Notes under the pieces: generated by a model
Told to the model about the DNA's origin: nothing
Seen by the model: only the letters and a program-made list of their open reading frames with translations
Databases searched by the model: none
Shown: positions 35,403 to 46,190 of the stretch, piece by piece
Layout: each line of letters begins with the position of its first letter
Numbering within the stretch: position 1 is the stretch's first letter
Source of the DNA: Eunapius fragilis
Taxonomy: Eukaryota; Porifera; Demospongiae; Spongillida; Spongillidae
Direction of reading: 5' to 3'
Assembly (NCBI GenBank): GCA_963681505.1
Contig: OY811972.1
Span: 712,375-776,374 of the forward strand
Length of the DNA stretch: 64,000 nt
Position numbers and translations under genes: made by a program

Positions 35403-36785
35403 GTCACATCACCTTCACAGGAAGAAATGGTACAGTGTGTGTGTGTATGTGTGTGTGTGTGTGTGTGTATGTGTGTGTGTGTATGTGTATGGTGCACTGG
35501 TACATCTGTATAAGCTTGTAAGGACAGTCCAGTCATTGGGGGTCCCCAGTCCACATCATGTAGTCATTAGGGGTCCCCAGTCCACATCATGCAGTCATTG
35601 GGGGGTCCCCAGTCCACATCATGTAGTTATTGGGGGGTCCCCAGTCCACTGGGTTTTTTGTTTACTTGTGCTTTGGTTCCCAGCCTCAGATCTGTACTCC
35701 GTCAGTTGCTGCTGAGAAATCTAATAATGCAGAGCTAGTTATGTGAGTATTTGATCATGTGATGTGGTTATGTGTGCATGTCATGTGACCTGGTTATATG
35801 TGTGCATGTCATGTGACCTGGTTATGTGTGCATGTCATGTGACATGGTTATGTGTGCATGTGATGAGGGTAACCCGCCATGCTTATATGGCTGACTAAAT
35901 CCTTGCTACTTCAAGGAGAGTAGGAGTACTAAGGACATAGCTGGGTGTTGGGTGAGGTGGTTTGATGGGTTTGTCTTATCTGTGCACAGTGACATGTCTA
36001 CTGTGTCAAGGTCTCCACCACCTCGCTCAGCCAACAGAGATGCCACGGTAAAAAAAAAAAGCTAATTTCTGGAGAGTGTTTGGTTGATAGATTTTGCATG
36101 CTTTCATTTTCAGTGTTTCAGTGAATCTGATGGATCCAAAGGACAGGTATGTATCACCACATGTTATATGTTCCGTCATTCCATTTCCTTGAAGATAGGA
36201 ACATGGTTATCCCTGTATACCATATTGGCACATGATATGGTAACGTTCACTACATAGGAGGACGTATATAACCCTGATGACTATGAAGCCAAGTTAGGAC
36301 AACCGGCCATCCCTGAATGTGCGATCCATAGCCAAGAAACTGAGGGAAGTGAAGAGGAGGAGAGGGGTGACCCACGTGATGGAGCAGAGAGGGGTGACCC
36401 ACATGGAGGAGAGAGGGGTGACCCACATGATGGAGGAGAGAGAGGTGACCCACGTGATGAGGAGAGATGCGACCCTCATTATGGAGTAGAGGAAGATATT
36501 AAAGGTGATGATGTAGCAGTGAAGGGTGACCGACATAATGAGGAGAGACATAATGGAGTAGGAGAGATAGATGAACCAAAGGAGGAGGTAAGCATCACAT
36601 CTAAGAATGGGAAACTACAAATGGTGGCTGAAATCCTGGAATTTGTGTATGTGGGAGGGGGGAATCTCCACTAAGCATGGCTGCAAGTGTTACATATGTG
36701 TCCTCACCTCCAGCCATGTGGTGAACAAGGAGTGCACTACCAGGCCACTGATGAGGGTGGTGAAGTCCACATATGTTATAGCTAG
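35403..36785 (+). pseudogene. Receptor copy 3b: cytoplasmic-tail exons only
   Basis: Tail exons without ectodomain or transmembrane part: PSQEEM remnant at 35409, then ~35685-35742, 35990-36047, 36114-36146, 36258-36587 (EDVYNPDDYEAKLGQ, acidic repeats, a unique DIKGDDVAVKGDRH stretch) and 36714-36785 (stop). Frames are open and splice sites intact. Closest in sequence to copy 2's tail (EDVYNP), whereas copy 3 resembles copy 1 (EKEYVP). Confidence 0.7.
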
Positions 36786-37039
36786 AGACTATACATGCAG
36801 TTGACCTGGGTGTATATACATGTATAGGGAGAGTTCACATATGTTATAGCTAGAGACTACATGCAGTTGACCTGTGTGTATATAGGGTCAGCACATGTAC
36901 ACATTGATATGGTGTGTAATAGGCCATAAAGCATGTTCCACAAGTTTTGATTTCTAGCCAGAGAGACATAACATCTGAGCTTACACAAATACAAAAATAA
37001 TAATAATAATTACAAAAACTGCAGAGGTCACGTAATAAG

Positions 37040-38090
37040 TCACACATCAATCACAATTTTGAGGGTCTCTCGCACGTGCGTCTCAGCCAGCCTGCTGTGG
37101 GGAAGAAGCACGTTCTGGTCCCCAGACCTCAGCACGGAGTGTTTCACCGGTTCGCCAATGGCCGCCTCCACACTTCCGTAGGACCACCTTCGACAGAGCC
37201 GCTCCATAAGTTCGCCCTCCTTCATACCGGCGGGGGGTGCGGTCAGGACACACCTCAATACCTCCTTCAGCTCGTACTCTGGCGAGGTGTGTACCAGCGC
37301 CTCTTAGCAACGTCCTCTCCGCACTCGAGTAGAGGCTCTGTCGCACGGCGCTGTAGAGTGCCGCATCGTCATGACTACTGGCGGCATTACACACCCAGAG
37401 GGCCTTCTCGAGGTGCGCAAACCTTCCGCCGGTCAACTGGATGATCCGTTTGGTGAGGGGCGCCGATAGGCCCGACCGGATCAAGTAGCTTTCCGCTTCG
37501 TCGTCGGAGATGTCACCGACGAGCACGGGAACGTCCTGTTTGGACACGGAGGGGGTCTGCTCGATGAGCGACAGCGCGCCACCATCTCCCGCCACAAGAA
37601 CCAGCCGCAGAGACCCGTTGCTAGCGAGGGCCTTGGCTTTGTCCACCAGCGCCACGAATGCGCCAGGGTTCTCCTTTGAGAGTAGGTCGACGCCGTCGAT
37701 GAAGAGGCAAGGCATGCGGCCATGCTTCTCCCTGAAGCGCACGGCCCTGGCGGCTAGGATGTCCAGTACCTGGCTGACCCCCTCGTGCTCCAGGTCACGT
37801 GGAAGCCTGTAGCATGGTCTAGCAGGTGGGCGTGTTCGTCGAGCGGGATGTGGGCCGTCTTGGCCAGCTTGCGGGCCAAATTCCGCGGCTCGTACACTTC
37901 CAAATAAAGCACACCTTTCGGGTGGAAGCGACACGCCTCCCTCGTCGCGTCCGTCTTACCCGCCCCCGCAGGTCCGTAAACCACGCCAAAGAAGTTTCCA
38001 CTCGCGGCTATGAGGCGACTGTGTATGTCGCTCACCAGGTGGGATCGTGCCACCCGCGTCCCATCACGCGTCTTGAAAGAGGACAACACG
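37040..38090 (-). pseudogene. NTPase copy C, frameshifted
   Basis: Minus strand from SSFKTRDG (about 38086), Walker A GPAGAGKT, Walker B CLFIDGVDLL, through HSVLRSGDQNVLLPHS to ...LKIVIDV and stop 37040-37042. Against copy B it has a net 37-bp loss at about 37816 (after CATG), a 3-bp in-frame loss near 37266 and a 2-bp loss near 37301. The 37- and 2-bp changes break the frame. Otherwise very close to B. Preceded by its own 38-bp array and Death-fold gene C. Convergent with receptor 3b. Confidence 0.8.
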
Positions 38091-39690
38091 TTGCCTAGTG
38101 TAGCTTGCAAACACACCAGGACAGCACGTTGCCTAGTGTAGCTTGCAAACACACCAGGACATCACGTTGCCTAGTGTAGCTTTCAAACACACCAGGACAG
38201 CATGTTGCCTAGTGTAGCTTGCAAACATACCAGGACAACACGTTGCCTAGTGTAGCTTGCAAACACACCAGGACAGCACGTTGCCTAGTGTAGCTTGCAA
38301 ACACACCAGGACAGCACGTTGCCTAGTGTAGCTTGCAAACACACCAGGACAGCACGTTGCCTAGTGTAGCTTGCAAACACACCAGGACAGCACGTTGCCT
38401 AGTGTAGCTTGCAAACACACCAGGACATCACGTTGCCTAGTGTAGCTTGCAAACACATCAGGACAGCACGTTGCCTAGTGTAGCTTGCAAACATACCAGG
38501 ACAACACGTTGCCTAGTGTAGCTTGCAAACATACCAGGACAGCACGTTGCCTAGTGTAGCTTGCAAACATACCAGGACAACATGTTGCCTAGTGTAGCTT
38601 GCAAACACACCAGGACAGCACGTTGCCTAGTGTAGCTTGCAAACACACCAGGACAGCATGTTGCCTAGTGTAGCTTGCAAACACACCAGGACAGCACGTT
38701 GCCTAGTGTAGCTTGCAAACACACCAGGACAGCACGTTGCCTAGTGTAGCTTGCAAACATACCAGGACAACACGTTGCCTAGTGTAGCTTGCAAACACAC
38801 CAGGACAGCACGTTGCCTAGTGTAGCTTGCAAACACACCAGGACAGCACGTTGCCTAGTGTAGCTTGCAAACACACCAGGACAACATGTTGCCTAGTGTA
38901 GCTTTCAAACACACCAGGACAGCACGTTGCCTAGTGTAGCTTGCAAACACACCAGGACAACATGTTGCCTAGTGTAGCTTTCAAACACACCAGGACAGCA
39001 CGTTGCCTAGTGTAGCTTGCAAACACACCAGGACAGCACGTTGCCTAGTGTAGCTTGCAAACACACCAGGACAGCATGTTGCCTAGTGTAGCTTGCAAAC
39101 ACACCAGGACAGCACGTTGCCTAGTGTAGCTTGCAAACACACCAGGACAACATGTTGCCTAGTGTAGCTTGCAAACACACCAGGACAGCACGTTGCCTAG
39201 TGTAGCTTGCAAACACACCAGGACAACATGTTGCCTAGTGTAGCTTGCAAACACACCAGGACAGCACGTTGCCTAGTGTAGCTTGCAAACACACCAGGAC
39301 AGCACGTTGCTTAGTGTAGCTTGCAAACACATCAGGACATCACGTTGCCTAGTGTAGCTTGCAAACACACCAGGACAGCATGTTGCCTAGTGTAGCTTGC
39401 AAACACATCAGGACATCACGTTGCCTAGTGTAGCTTGCAAACACACCAGGACAGCACGTTGCCTAGTGTAGCTTGCAAACACACCAGGACAGCACGTTGC
39501 CTAGTGTAGCTTGCAAACACACCAGGACAACACGTTGCCTAGTGTAGCTTGCAAACACACCAGGACAACACGTTGCCTAGTGTAGCTTGCAAACACACCA
39601 GGACAGCACGTTGCCTAGTGTAGCTTGCAAACATACCAGGACATCACGTTGCCTAGTGTAGCTTGCAAACATACCAGGACAGCAGAAAGG
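38087..39690. repeat. 38-bp minisatellite, ~42 units, 5' of NTPase copy C
   Basis: Same unit and position as 25030-26170 but longer, with more AGCACG than AACACG variants. 39691-40047 beyond it is without a gene and parallels 26171-26514. Confidence 0.95.
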
Positions 39691-40047
39691 TGAGGGGAAG
39701 GTTTAAGAGTGGAGGTGTGGGGTGGAAGGTGTGGGGGTGGAATCGGCCCACATAGTCCAACGATAGTTTAGTACCATATGCATATGCGCAGTATATGGTA
39801 CAGTTATACAACATTGCAATGTGGTACAATGGATACCTTTACACCTAGATATTCTTTAGTTGGTTCATTTTAACTTCAGCCACATACACGATACATATGC
39901 AGTATGATGCATAGCTTACATACTGCAGTACATATACAAGGATTACAAAAGTGTTCATCTTTACTCTTTACACCTATATACAAATCAGTGATACAAGTTG
40001 ACTATACTGTGATTTGTTTTATACATTACATTTACAGTAAAGATGCT

Positions 40048-40827
40048 TCAAATATTTTTTAGGACTTCCACCAGAGTTGACCAAGTTACTGGGATCGAAC
40101 CCTTTCCCTGAAGCCATCGTCTTAGAATTGCCAAATTGATATCGTTAACATTCCCTCTTTGTTCTTTCTCCAATGCATCAACAATGGCTCCAGTATCATC
40201 ATCCAGCAGATAAGTACCAAATTTTGAATACTTTGCTCCAACATCTCTAACAACCTTCAGGTCTAACAGTTTGGGCAATGTTGGTGGTTCTGTTTGGAGA
40301 GTACAAGATAACTATCAGTGTTTATTGGAACGGACTGGACTGTATGTGCTTTGGATGCTCCTCATAATATAGTTAAATGATGTCAGTGGGTGGGGCCTAA
40401 ACTATGATCTCATGCACTGTCCCTCATTCAATGCACACTCAGTGACCTGCCCGTCTGGCTTGCGAGACTAGTAAAGAGCGATAATCGTTACGTCATGTGG
40501 GTCTGGGGTTTACCATTTATATCGCGTGGACACAGCCGGTACACATGTAGATATCACGTACACACATTGACCAAAGATTAGTGTAGACTCTACTTTATTT
40601 TCTCTATTTATAATCTACAGGTACATATATGTTACAACGTTACCAGTGTAATTACCAGTTGCTCCTTGCCTCCTTCCCAGGCGCAAACTCACGTACTCCT
40701 TAAGCGTGCCCGTGGTAACTACGAGTGACTTCTCGTAACACTTTGGGTAGACCGATCGCTGCGGTAAGACCAATTCGCCACTTTCCGGAGTCCCAGTCTC
40801 GTCGTGCGATAAGACCTCTGAATGCAT
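40048..40827 (-). CDS. Death-fold domain protein C, two exons, 141 aa
   Basis: Exon 1 40827-40644 (MHSEVLSHDETGTPESGELV, 61 codons + 1) and exon 2 40289-40048 (242 nt, as in copy B) joined by GT/AG in the same phase, ending NI-stop. Death-fold part: LLDLKVVRDVGAKYSKFGTY, ALEKEQRGNVNDINLAILRR, WLQGKGSIPVTWSTLVEVL. It differs from B at many residues yet keeps frame, length and splice sites. The intron is about 350 bp and lacks B's MITE. Located 5' of NTPase C on the same strand. Confidence 0.75.
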
Positions 40828-40835
40828 TTACTACA

Positions 40836-41050
40836 CCACCAGGAAAGTTAATTTTGTATCAAATATGTAATACATATTTGAAACATTCATCTCCGCAAGC
40901 GTATACATAATTGTATCAGATATGTGTATTTGTAACATATTAGCAAAACATATTTGATACATATCTGCTTGCTAAGATCGATGTTTCAAATATGTTTTTT
41001 GCTATGATACAATTATGAGTTATGATACAAATTTGAACTTTCCTGGGTGT
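40836..41050. mobile_element. ~215-bp MITE/foldback upstream of Death-fold gene C
   Basis: CCAGGAAAGTTAATTTTGTA at the left and its imperfect inverse (TACAAATTTGAACTTTCCTGG) at the right; AT-rich TACATATTTGATACA interior that is itself palindromic. Not in the paralogous region of copy B. Confidence 0.65.
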
Positions 41051-41189
41051 GTATAGGCCTTTACCATTGTGGGCTTATAAACAAATAAGATGTGGGCACG
41101 TGTGCGTCACGTCTGCGTTACGTGTGCGACATGTGAGTTACATGTGCGACATGTGAGTTACATGTGCGTCACGTGTGCGTTTACGTCGA

Positions 41190-41335
41190 TGAACGATGAA
41201 CTCATAGTAATGCGTTCAATTGGATTAACGGTATTCCTCCAATACTTCATTGGGCAATACACTAGTACTGGAGGAATACCGTTACTCCTATTCCAATTAA
41301 AAGTAAATAAATGCTTCATCGTTCATCGAATGAGG
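41190..41335. repeat. Nested hairpin
   Basis: GATTAACGGTATTCCTCCAA/T pairs with ACTGGAGGAATACCGTTACT around a 25-bp loop; outer arms CGATGAACGATGAAC and CTTCATCGTTCATCG also pair. Small foldback insertion. Confidence 0.65.
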
Positions 41336-41402
41336 TCTATACACCCAGGGTCTATAGCCAATGTTTATGGGGGGAGGGGGAGTCCCTAGGCGATGATTAC
41401 GT

Positions 41403-42345
41403 CATTAAGATGGACGAAACTGAAATTGTTAAAATATGTCCTACATGTAGTGATCGCTCATCTTGCGCGAACATTAATTCGCCACAAACGTACAACGCTA
41501 GATGAAGATGTTCCGTTATGGTTCCATCAAGGTCATATCCACAAGACAAAGGACAGAAAGATTATCCGCCATACTGGAGACTACTGTGGGTGTACTGTAC
41601 TGGACTGGTGTGTTGTATGCACTGGACTGGTGTGTTGTATGTACTGGACTGGTGTGTTGTATGTACTGGACTGGTGCGTTGTATGTACTGGACTGGTGTG
41701 TTGTATGTACTGGACTGGTGCGTTGTATGTACTGGACTGGTGTGTTGTATGTACTGGACTGGTGTGTTGTATGTACTGGACTGGTGTGTTGTATGTACTG
41801 GACTGGTGTGTTGTATGTACTGGACTGGTGTGTTGTGTATGTACTGGACTGGTGTGTTGTATGTCTGCCTCATTGCTGACAGAATGTTGCCACAGAGCCA
41901 ACACTACAACCTCTTAATGGAGAAACTTTTTTATACCTTACAGCCAACACAGATGCTGAAGACAGGGCAGATATTAGAGCAAGAGGATTTTGGTCAAAGA
42001 GCCCGGATGCATATTTTGACATAAGGGTTTTTCACCCTAATGCATCTATAGTTATGTTTCCAAACCTCTTTCAATTCTTTTTTGCACCCACGAGCTAGCA
42101 AAGTGCATTCGAGATGTTGAACATGGCGTCCGCTTTATACCCTTTATTTTTTCCACCTCAGGTGCAATGGGGAGAGAAGCCACCACTTTCTGCAAATGAC
42201 TAGCTGATCTACTATCTGAAAAACAAGACAAGGCATATTCCCTCATTATGGGCTGGTTGAGATGTCGTCTGTCTTTTGCCATACTGCGCAATGCTATCAT
42301 GTACCTGCAAGGAAGCAGGTCTTCTTACCACCACCTACCTAGTTT
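41403..42345 (+). mobile_element. Retroelement ORF tail with short 22-bp array (copy 2)
   Basis: Paralogue of 28855-31330: same 5' segment, about 13 minisatellite units (41590-41868), then PTLQPLNGE-type tail, LRCRLSFAILRNAIMYLQGS and decay. 42346-42576 holds no gene. Confidence 0.6.
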
Positions 42346-42576
42346 ATTGTGACTGGCCCTAGCAGTACTTGAGGGCAGAGTCTCATTATAGGCTTGTTTT
42401 TCTGTTGATCACATATATGTTTGGGTATATTTATTAATTGTTATTGCATTAATTGTCTCATTCCATATTTTGTCCGTTGATCGCACGAGTGTAAAGGGTT
42501 GATAGAAAATAGAATAAAATACAGACCTGATGCGGCAATAAATATGAAGGATGTGGGTCGTTTAAATATAATTGGC

Positions 42577-43095
42577 TTGAAAGCTAATGTGCACACACTA
42601 ACAGGCTAATGTCCACATGCTAACAGGCTAATGTGCACACGCTAACAGGCTAATGTCCACATGCTAACAGGCTAATGTCCACACGCTAACAGGCTAATGT
42701 GCACACGCTAACAGGCTAATGTCCACATGCTAACAGGCTAATGTCCACATGCTAACAGGCTAATGTCCACATGCTAACAGGCTAATGTGCACACGCTAAC
42801 AGGCTAATGTCCACATGCTAACAGGCTAATGTGCACACGCTAACAGGCTAATGTCCACATGCTAACAGGCTAATATCCACATGCTAACAGGCTAATGTGC
42901 ACACGCTGACAGGCTAATGTCCACATGCTAACAGGCTAATATCCACATGCTAACAGGCTAATGTGCACACGCTGACAGGCTAATGTCCACATGCTAACAG
43001 GCTAATATCCACATGCTAACAGGCTAATGTGCACACGCTGACAGGCTAATGTCCACATGCTAACAGGCTAACTGATGTGCACATGCTAACAGGGT
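42577..43095. repeat. 22-bp minisatellite GCTAACAGGCTAATGTCCACAT
   Basis: About 23 units; alternation of GTCCACAT, GTGCACAC and ATCCACAT units forms a 66-bp higher-order pattern from 42830 on. The rest to 43560 has no gene. Confidence 0.9.
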
Positions 43096-43559
43096 AATTT
43101 CACAGAAGTTCTGTGCAATGGAACATTCTATTAATCATTGCTGTGAATGCTTATGGATATGATTGATGCTAGTTTATTTTATACGCACGTACACAAGCCT
43201 GGTTGTGTCATTAAACGACCCACATATCTCAGCTAGAAGAAAGCAGATCAACACAAACATAGGAATATAACACAAAAGCAAACCTGAGCAGTGTTTGGCC
43301 GAGTCAGATTTCAAATCCGGGAAATACTGTACTTTGTGTTTTATCGAGCGAGATACGTTTATCTAGGACGAAAAACTGTGTTTAGCATGCCATTTTGCAC
43401 AACGCACGTTCTACGCCACAACAAATCGATTGTTATACCATAGATAATTGTATCAAATATCTATGGTTATACTGAGAAATGGTGACTGCTAATGTTATTG
43501 GATTAATTTAAAATTACATTGTACGCACGCGGCCACTTTAATTTACGTTAGTTTTAAAT

Positions 43560-44205
43560 TAGAGGTGACAAGACGCATAGCGAATGCAATGAATTTGCTG
43601 GGTATAGACCTTTTCAAGCCTACGTGTATGTTCCGCGAGCGCTGATGCGTTGCCAGCTGTGTACAAACGAGCCCGCGTACGGTACATAGTCGGCAGTGTG
43701 GAGTGGTCGGCAACCGCACCAGGCGCGTACGCGCGTAGGCAGCCAGGTTTCCGCGTTGCCCTGAACCCCCCCCCCCCCCCCCTTGAAATCAGTGAGAATA
43801 CGCGTGCGCACATATTAGCCGTAATAAGTTAATTAGACGGATGCGGACAAGAGTTACTGCATTGAAAACACTTGGTTTCTGCAATCTAGACAATACCTCT
43901 ATATATTACATCTGTTACTACGCAATTATGTTATTTTTTGTGACCCATACCCCGATGGGGGAGCTTACAGCGCTCCCCCATACCCCCTTGCTGAATGTGT
44001 GTGGGGATCCCTTGTGGAAACCCCCCCTCCCCTCCCAAATCCTGCATACGCCACTGCGCACTTTCAACGCAACACAGCGCCTTCAAGAAGGCGTTTCAAT
44101 ATTAGAAAAAGATAAAAACCATCCTTCTGGGTTGTCTTAGGAAGCAGTAAGTATAGTTTACTGCAACTACGTTCCCTTTTATAAATAGTAACACATCGGG
44201 TGCCG
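43560..44205 (+). promoter_or_regulatory. Orphan copy of the receptor 5' flank (left half)
   Basis: Carries the TATAGACCTTTTCAAGC and ACGTTCCCTTTTATAAATAG blocks found before receptors 2 and 4, ending at CGGGTGCCG, where the 1.8-kb insertion begins. The matching right half is 46028-46185. No receptor exon 1 follows, so a receptor gene start has been lost here. Confidence 0.5.
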
Positions 44206-44819
44206 TCGCACCCAGACCCACATCGCAGCTGCGGATGGATTACATCACCGCTACGCGAGTAGTGGGTCTGGTGTCCTGTACAAATTTCTGTCCAGCGATT
44301 ACCTAATACTTACATTCCAACGTCATGTATGAATAATATTATCTTCCGCAAGAATGCAATTAGTGTGTTAATGCTTTAATTAGCAAGCTGTGTACATTTC
44401 TGGACCTCTCCCTTCTTCGTACAATATCTTCCCCTATTAAGGAAGCGATTATCAGTGCGCTTAGCATTGGTATCACCCGATCCTAAACGCCAGTTCTCTC
44501 ATAAGCGAAGCTACTCCGGTCAAGGTAAATGTAAGCTATGCTGCATCACAAGTGCTGGGTCACAGGCTGCGGTGGGGAGCACCCCGCCAATGCCTGCCCC
44601 TTGCCTGGGACTACGTAAGCTCCAGCAACTGAAAGATCATCCTGACAAGGCCTGCGTCTCCTGGCGGTGTGTCCACGGACCTCACTTTCTTTTCACTACA
44701 CACACCCTACAACCGACCTCTCTTTCCTTTCATTGCACGCAACCTAATTTCACTGTCCATTACTCCACAATTGACGATTGGTGGGGCTCCTTAGCAGATT
44801 TGAAAAAGGAGCCATGATG

Positions 44820-45348
44820 GCCAAGGTAGACGTAAAATCTGCATTCAGATTGGTTCCAATCCAGGCCTCTGAATGGAGTTTCCATTCAGAGGCCTGGATT
44901 GGAACCATTCTGAACTGATGCAGATTTTGAGGAGGCTCCACCACCATATCCATCTTAATTCTGAAGCCAGAGCTGACATACGATGGTGGAACAGCTACCT
45001 ACCATCTTGGAATGGCATTTCTATATTCATCTCCCCAGATTGGAACTATGCAGAGTTCAATCCAGTTGTACACGGATGCCTCCGGCACCTGTGTTTATGG
45101 GGCCTACTTGGATGGGGCCTGGTTCGGAGGCAACTGCCCACACCAGTGCCTCAAGAGCAGGCAGAGCTCTAGAATGTCGCCTGAGACACCTCCTCAACAG
45201 AGCTGTGGCCCCTCCAACGTCCACCACCTACAGGGCAGGGATCAGGAAGTACTACGCCTTCTGTCACAAATTTAACCTGACCACTCTGCCAAGGAATCAA
45301 GCACTCCATCAATCTTTTTACTGGGTATCTCAGTCAAACGCGGAGTGA
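44820..45348 (+). pseudogene. DIRS-like pol remnant: RT scrap, RNase H, tyrosine recombinase N-terminus
   Basis: In shifting frames: AKVDVKSAFRLVPIQASEW (RT start), then after an inverted duplication ARADIRWWNSYLPSWNGIS, RNase H YTDASGTCVYGAYLDGAWFG, and APPTSTTYRAGIRKYYAFCH (core-binding N-terminal part of the recombinase). Typical DIRS/Ngaro order. The RT palm and the recombinase catalytic domain are missing. Confidence 0.7.
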
Positions 45349-45349
45349 G

Positions 45350-45660
45350 GAAGGATCGTCTATGGGGGAGGGAAGTTTATCAAAGTAGGCATGCTTACCC
45401 CTCTTGACTTCGTGCCTCGAGGGGGGTAGGGACATGGTAGGGAAGGCAAAAGGGGGCGTTGAGGAAGCTGCTCTCCAACGACCTGGAGTGGTGGGTCCTC
45501 TCGTAACACTTGATCTTCTTTATCTTTTGGAGTCGCTGGACTCAGACGACGAGCTGCTTGAGCTGCTCTCCGAAGATGAGGATCGGCTGTGGCATCGTTT
45601 CTCGCTCTTTGCCTTTTTGGCGCGATTGTGAGGGGCTTACTTCGTACGTACCTCTCGAAC
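45350..45660 (-). pseudogene. Gag-like N-terminal fragment, opposite orientation
   Basis: Minus strand has a Ser/Arg-rich run (SRSSSSESSSSSS) followed by PPSRHEVKRGKHAYFDKLPS, like the start of DIRS-type gag. Head-to-head with the pol remnant, so the insertion is rearranged. Confidence 0.45.
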
Positions 45661-46027
45661 CGATAGCTCGTCAAATAAATGCCCATAGTAGATCAGAACG
45701 CCGTAACCTGTTGGTAAGCTTACGAACGTGTCCCGACCACGGACCACGTCTTCGATGACTCGGAACTGTTCGTCCTTAACTTTGGCATATCCCATACGTT
45801 CACCCGCCGACTGAATCGCACGTTTTACCTACAGGTACATCATCCATTACCGCCATAACCGATAACTTCGATTGATAACTAGAATATGCAATTAGCGCAT
45901 ACCTCAAATCTGATTGGTCGCTACAACATTCCGGCGCAACTGGACAGAAATGTGTACAGACCCACTACTCGCGTAGGCGGTGATGTAATCCATCCGCAGC
46001 TGCGATGTGGGTCTGGGTACGAGACTA

Positions 46028-46190
46028 TGCCGAACACTACGTCATGCCGATCACTACTTACGCTTACCCTAGATAACCATGTCCGCCGTAGACCACATAA
46101 GGAAGCTTGCGACAAAGATGTAAAGCCACCACACCGTTGGCATACAAGCGCGGCCATGGCATAAGTTCTTTAGCCAATCCAGAGATATTA
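46028..46190 (+). promoter_or_regulatory. Orphan copy of the receptor 5' flank (right half)
   Basis: Matches 14545-14670 and 50090-50225 (AGCTTGCGACAAAGATGTAA, CCACCACACCGTTGGCATAC) and ends where a foldback-like GATATTATATAGAGGGATTG begins. 46191-46970 has no recognisable gene. Confidence 0.5.

Larger units (their letters stand above)
44206..46027. mobile_element. 1.8-kb insertion with ~65-bp terminal inverted repeats
   Basis: Left end TCGCACCCAGACCCACATCG, right end the inverse (CGATGTGGGTCTGGGTACGA, then GACTA); the arms continue through GCAGCTGCGGATGGATTACA. Flanked by TGCCG duplications (44201-44205, 46028-46032). Inside: DIRS-like RNase H and recombinase pieces (plus) and a gag-like piece (minus). 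Either a degraded DIRS-type element, which are known to have inverted terminal repeats, or a DNA transposon that captured DIRS pieces. Confidence 0.7.

Noticed and set aside
25030-39690. 38-bp and 22-bp direct-repeat arrays as CRISPR arrays
   Set aside because: Units are contiguous with no unique spacers, and the genome is eukaryotic.
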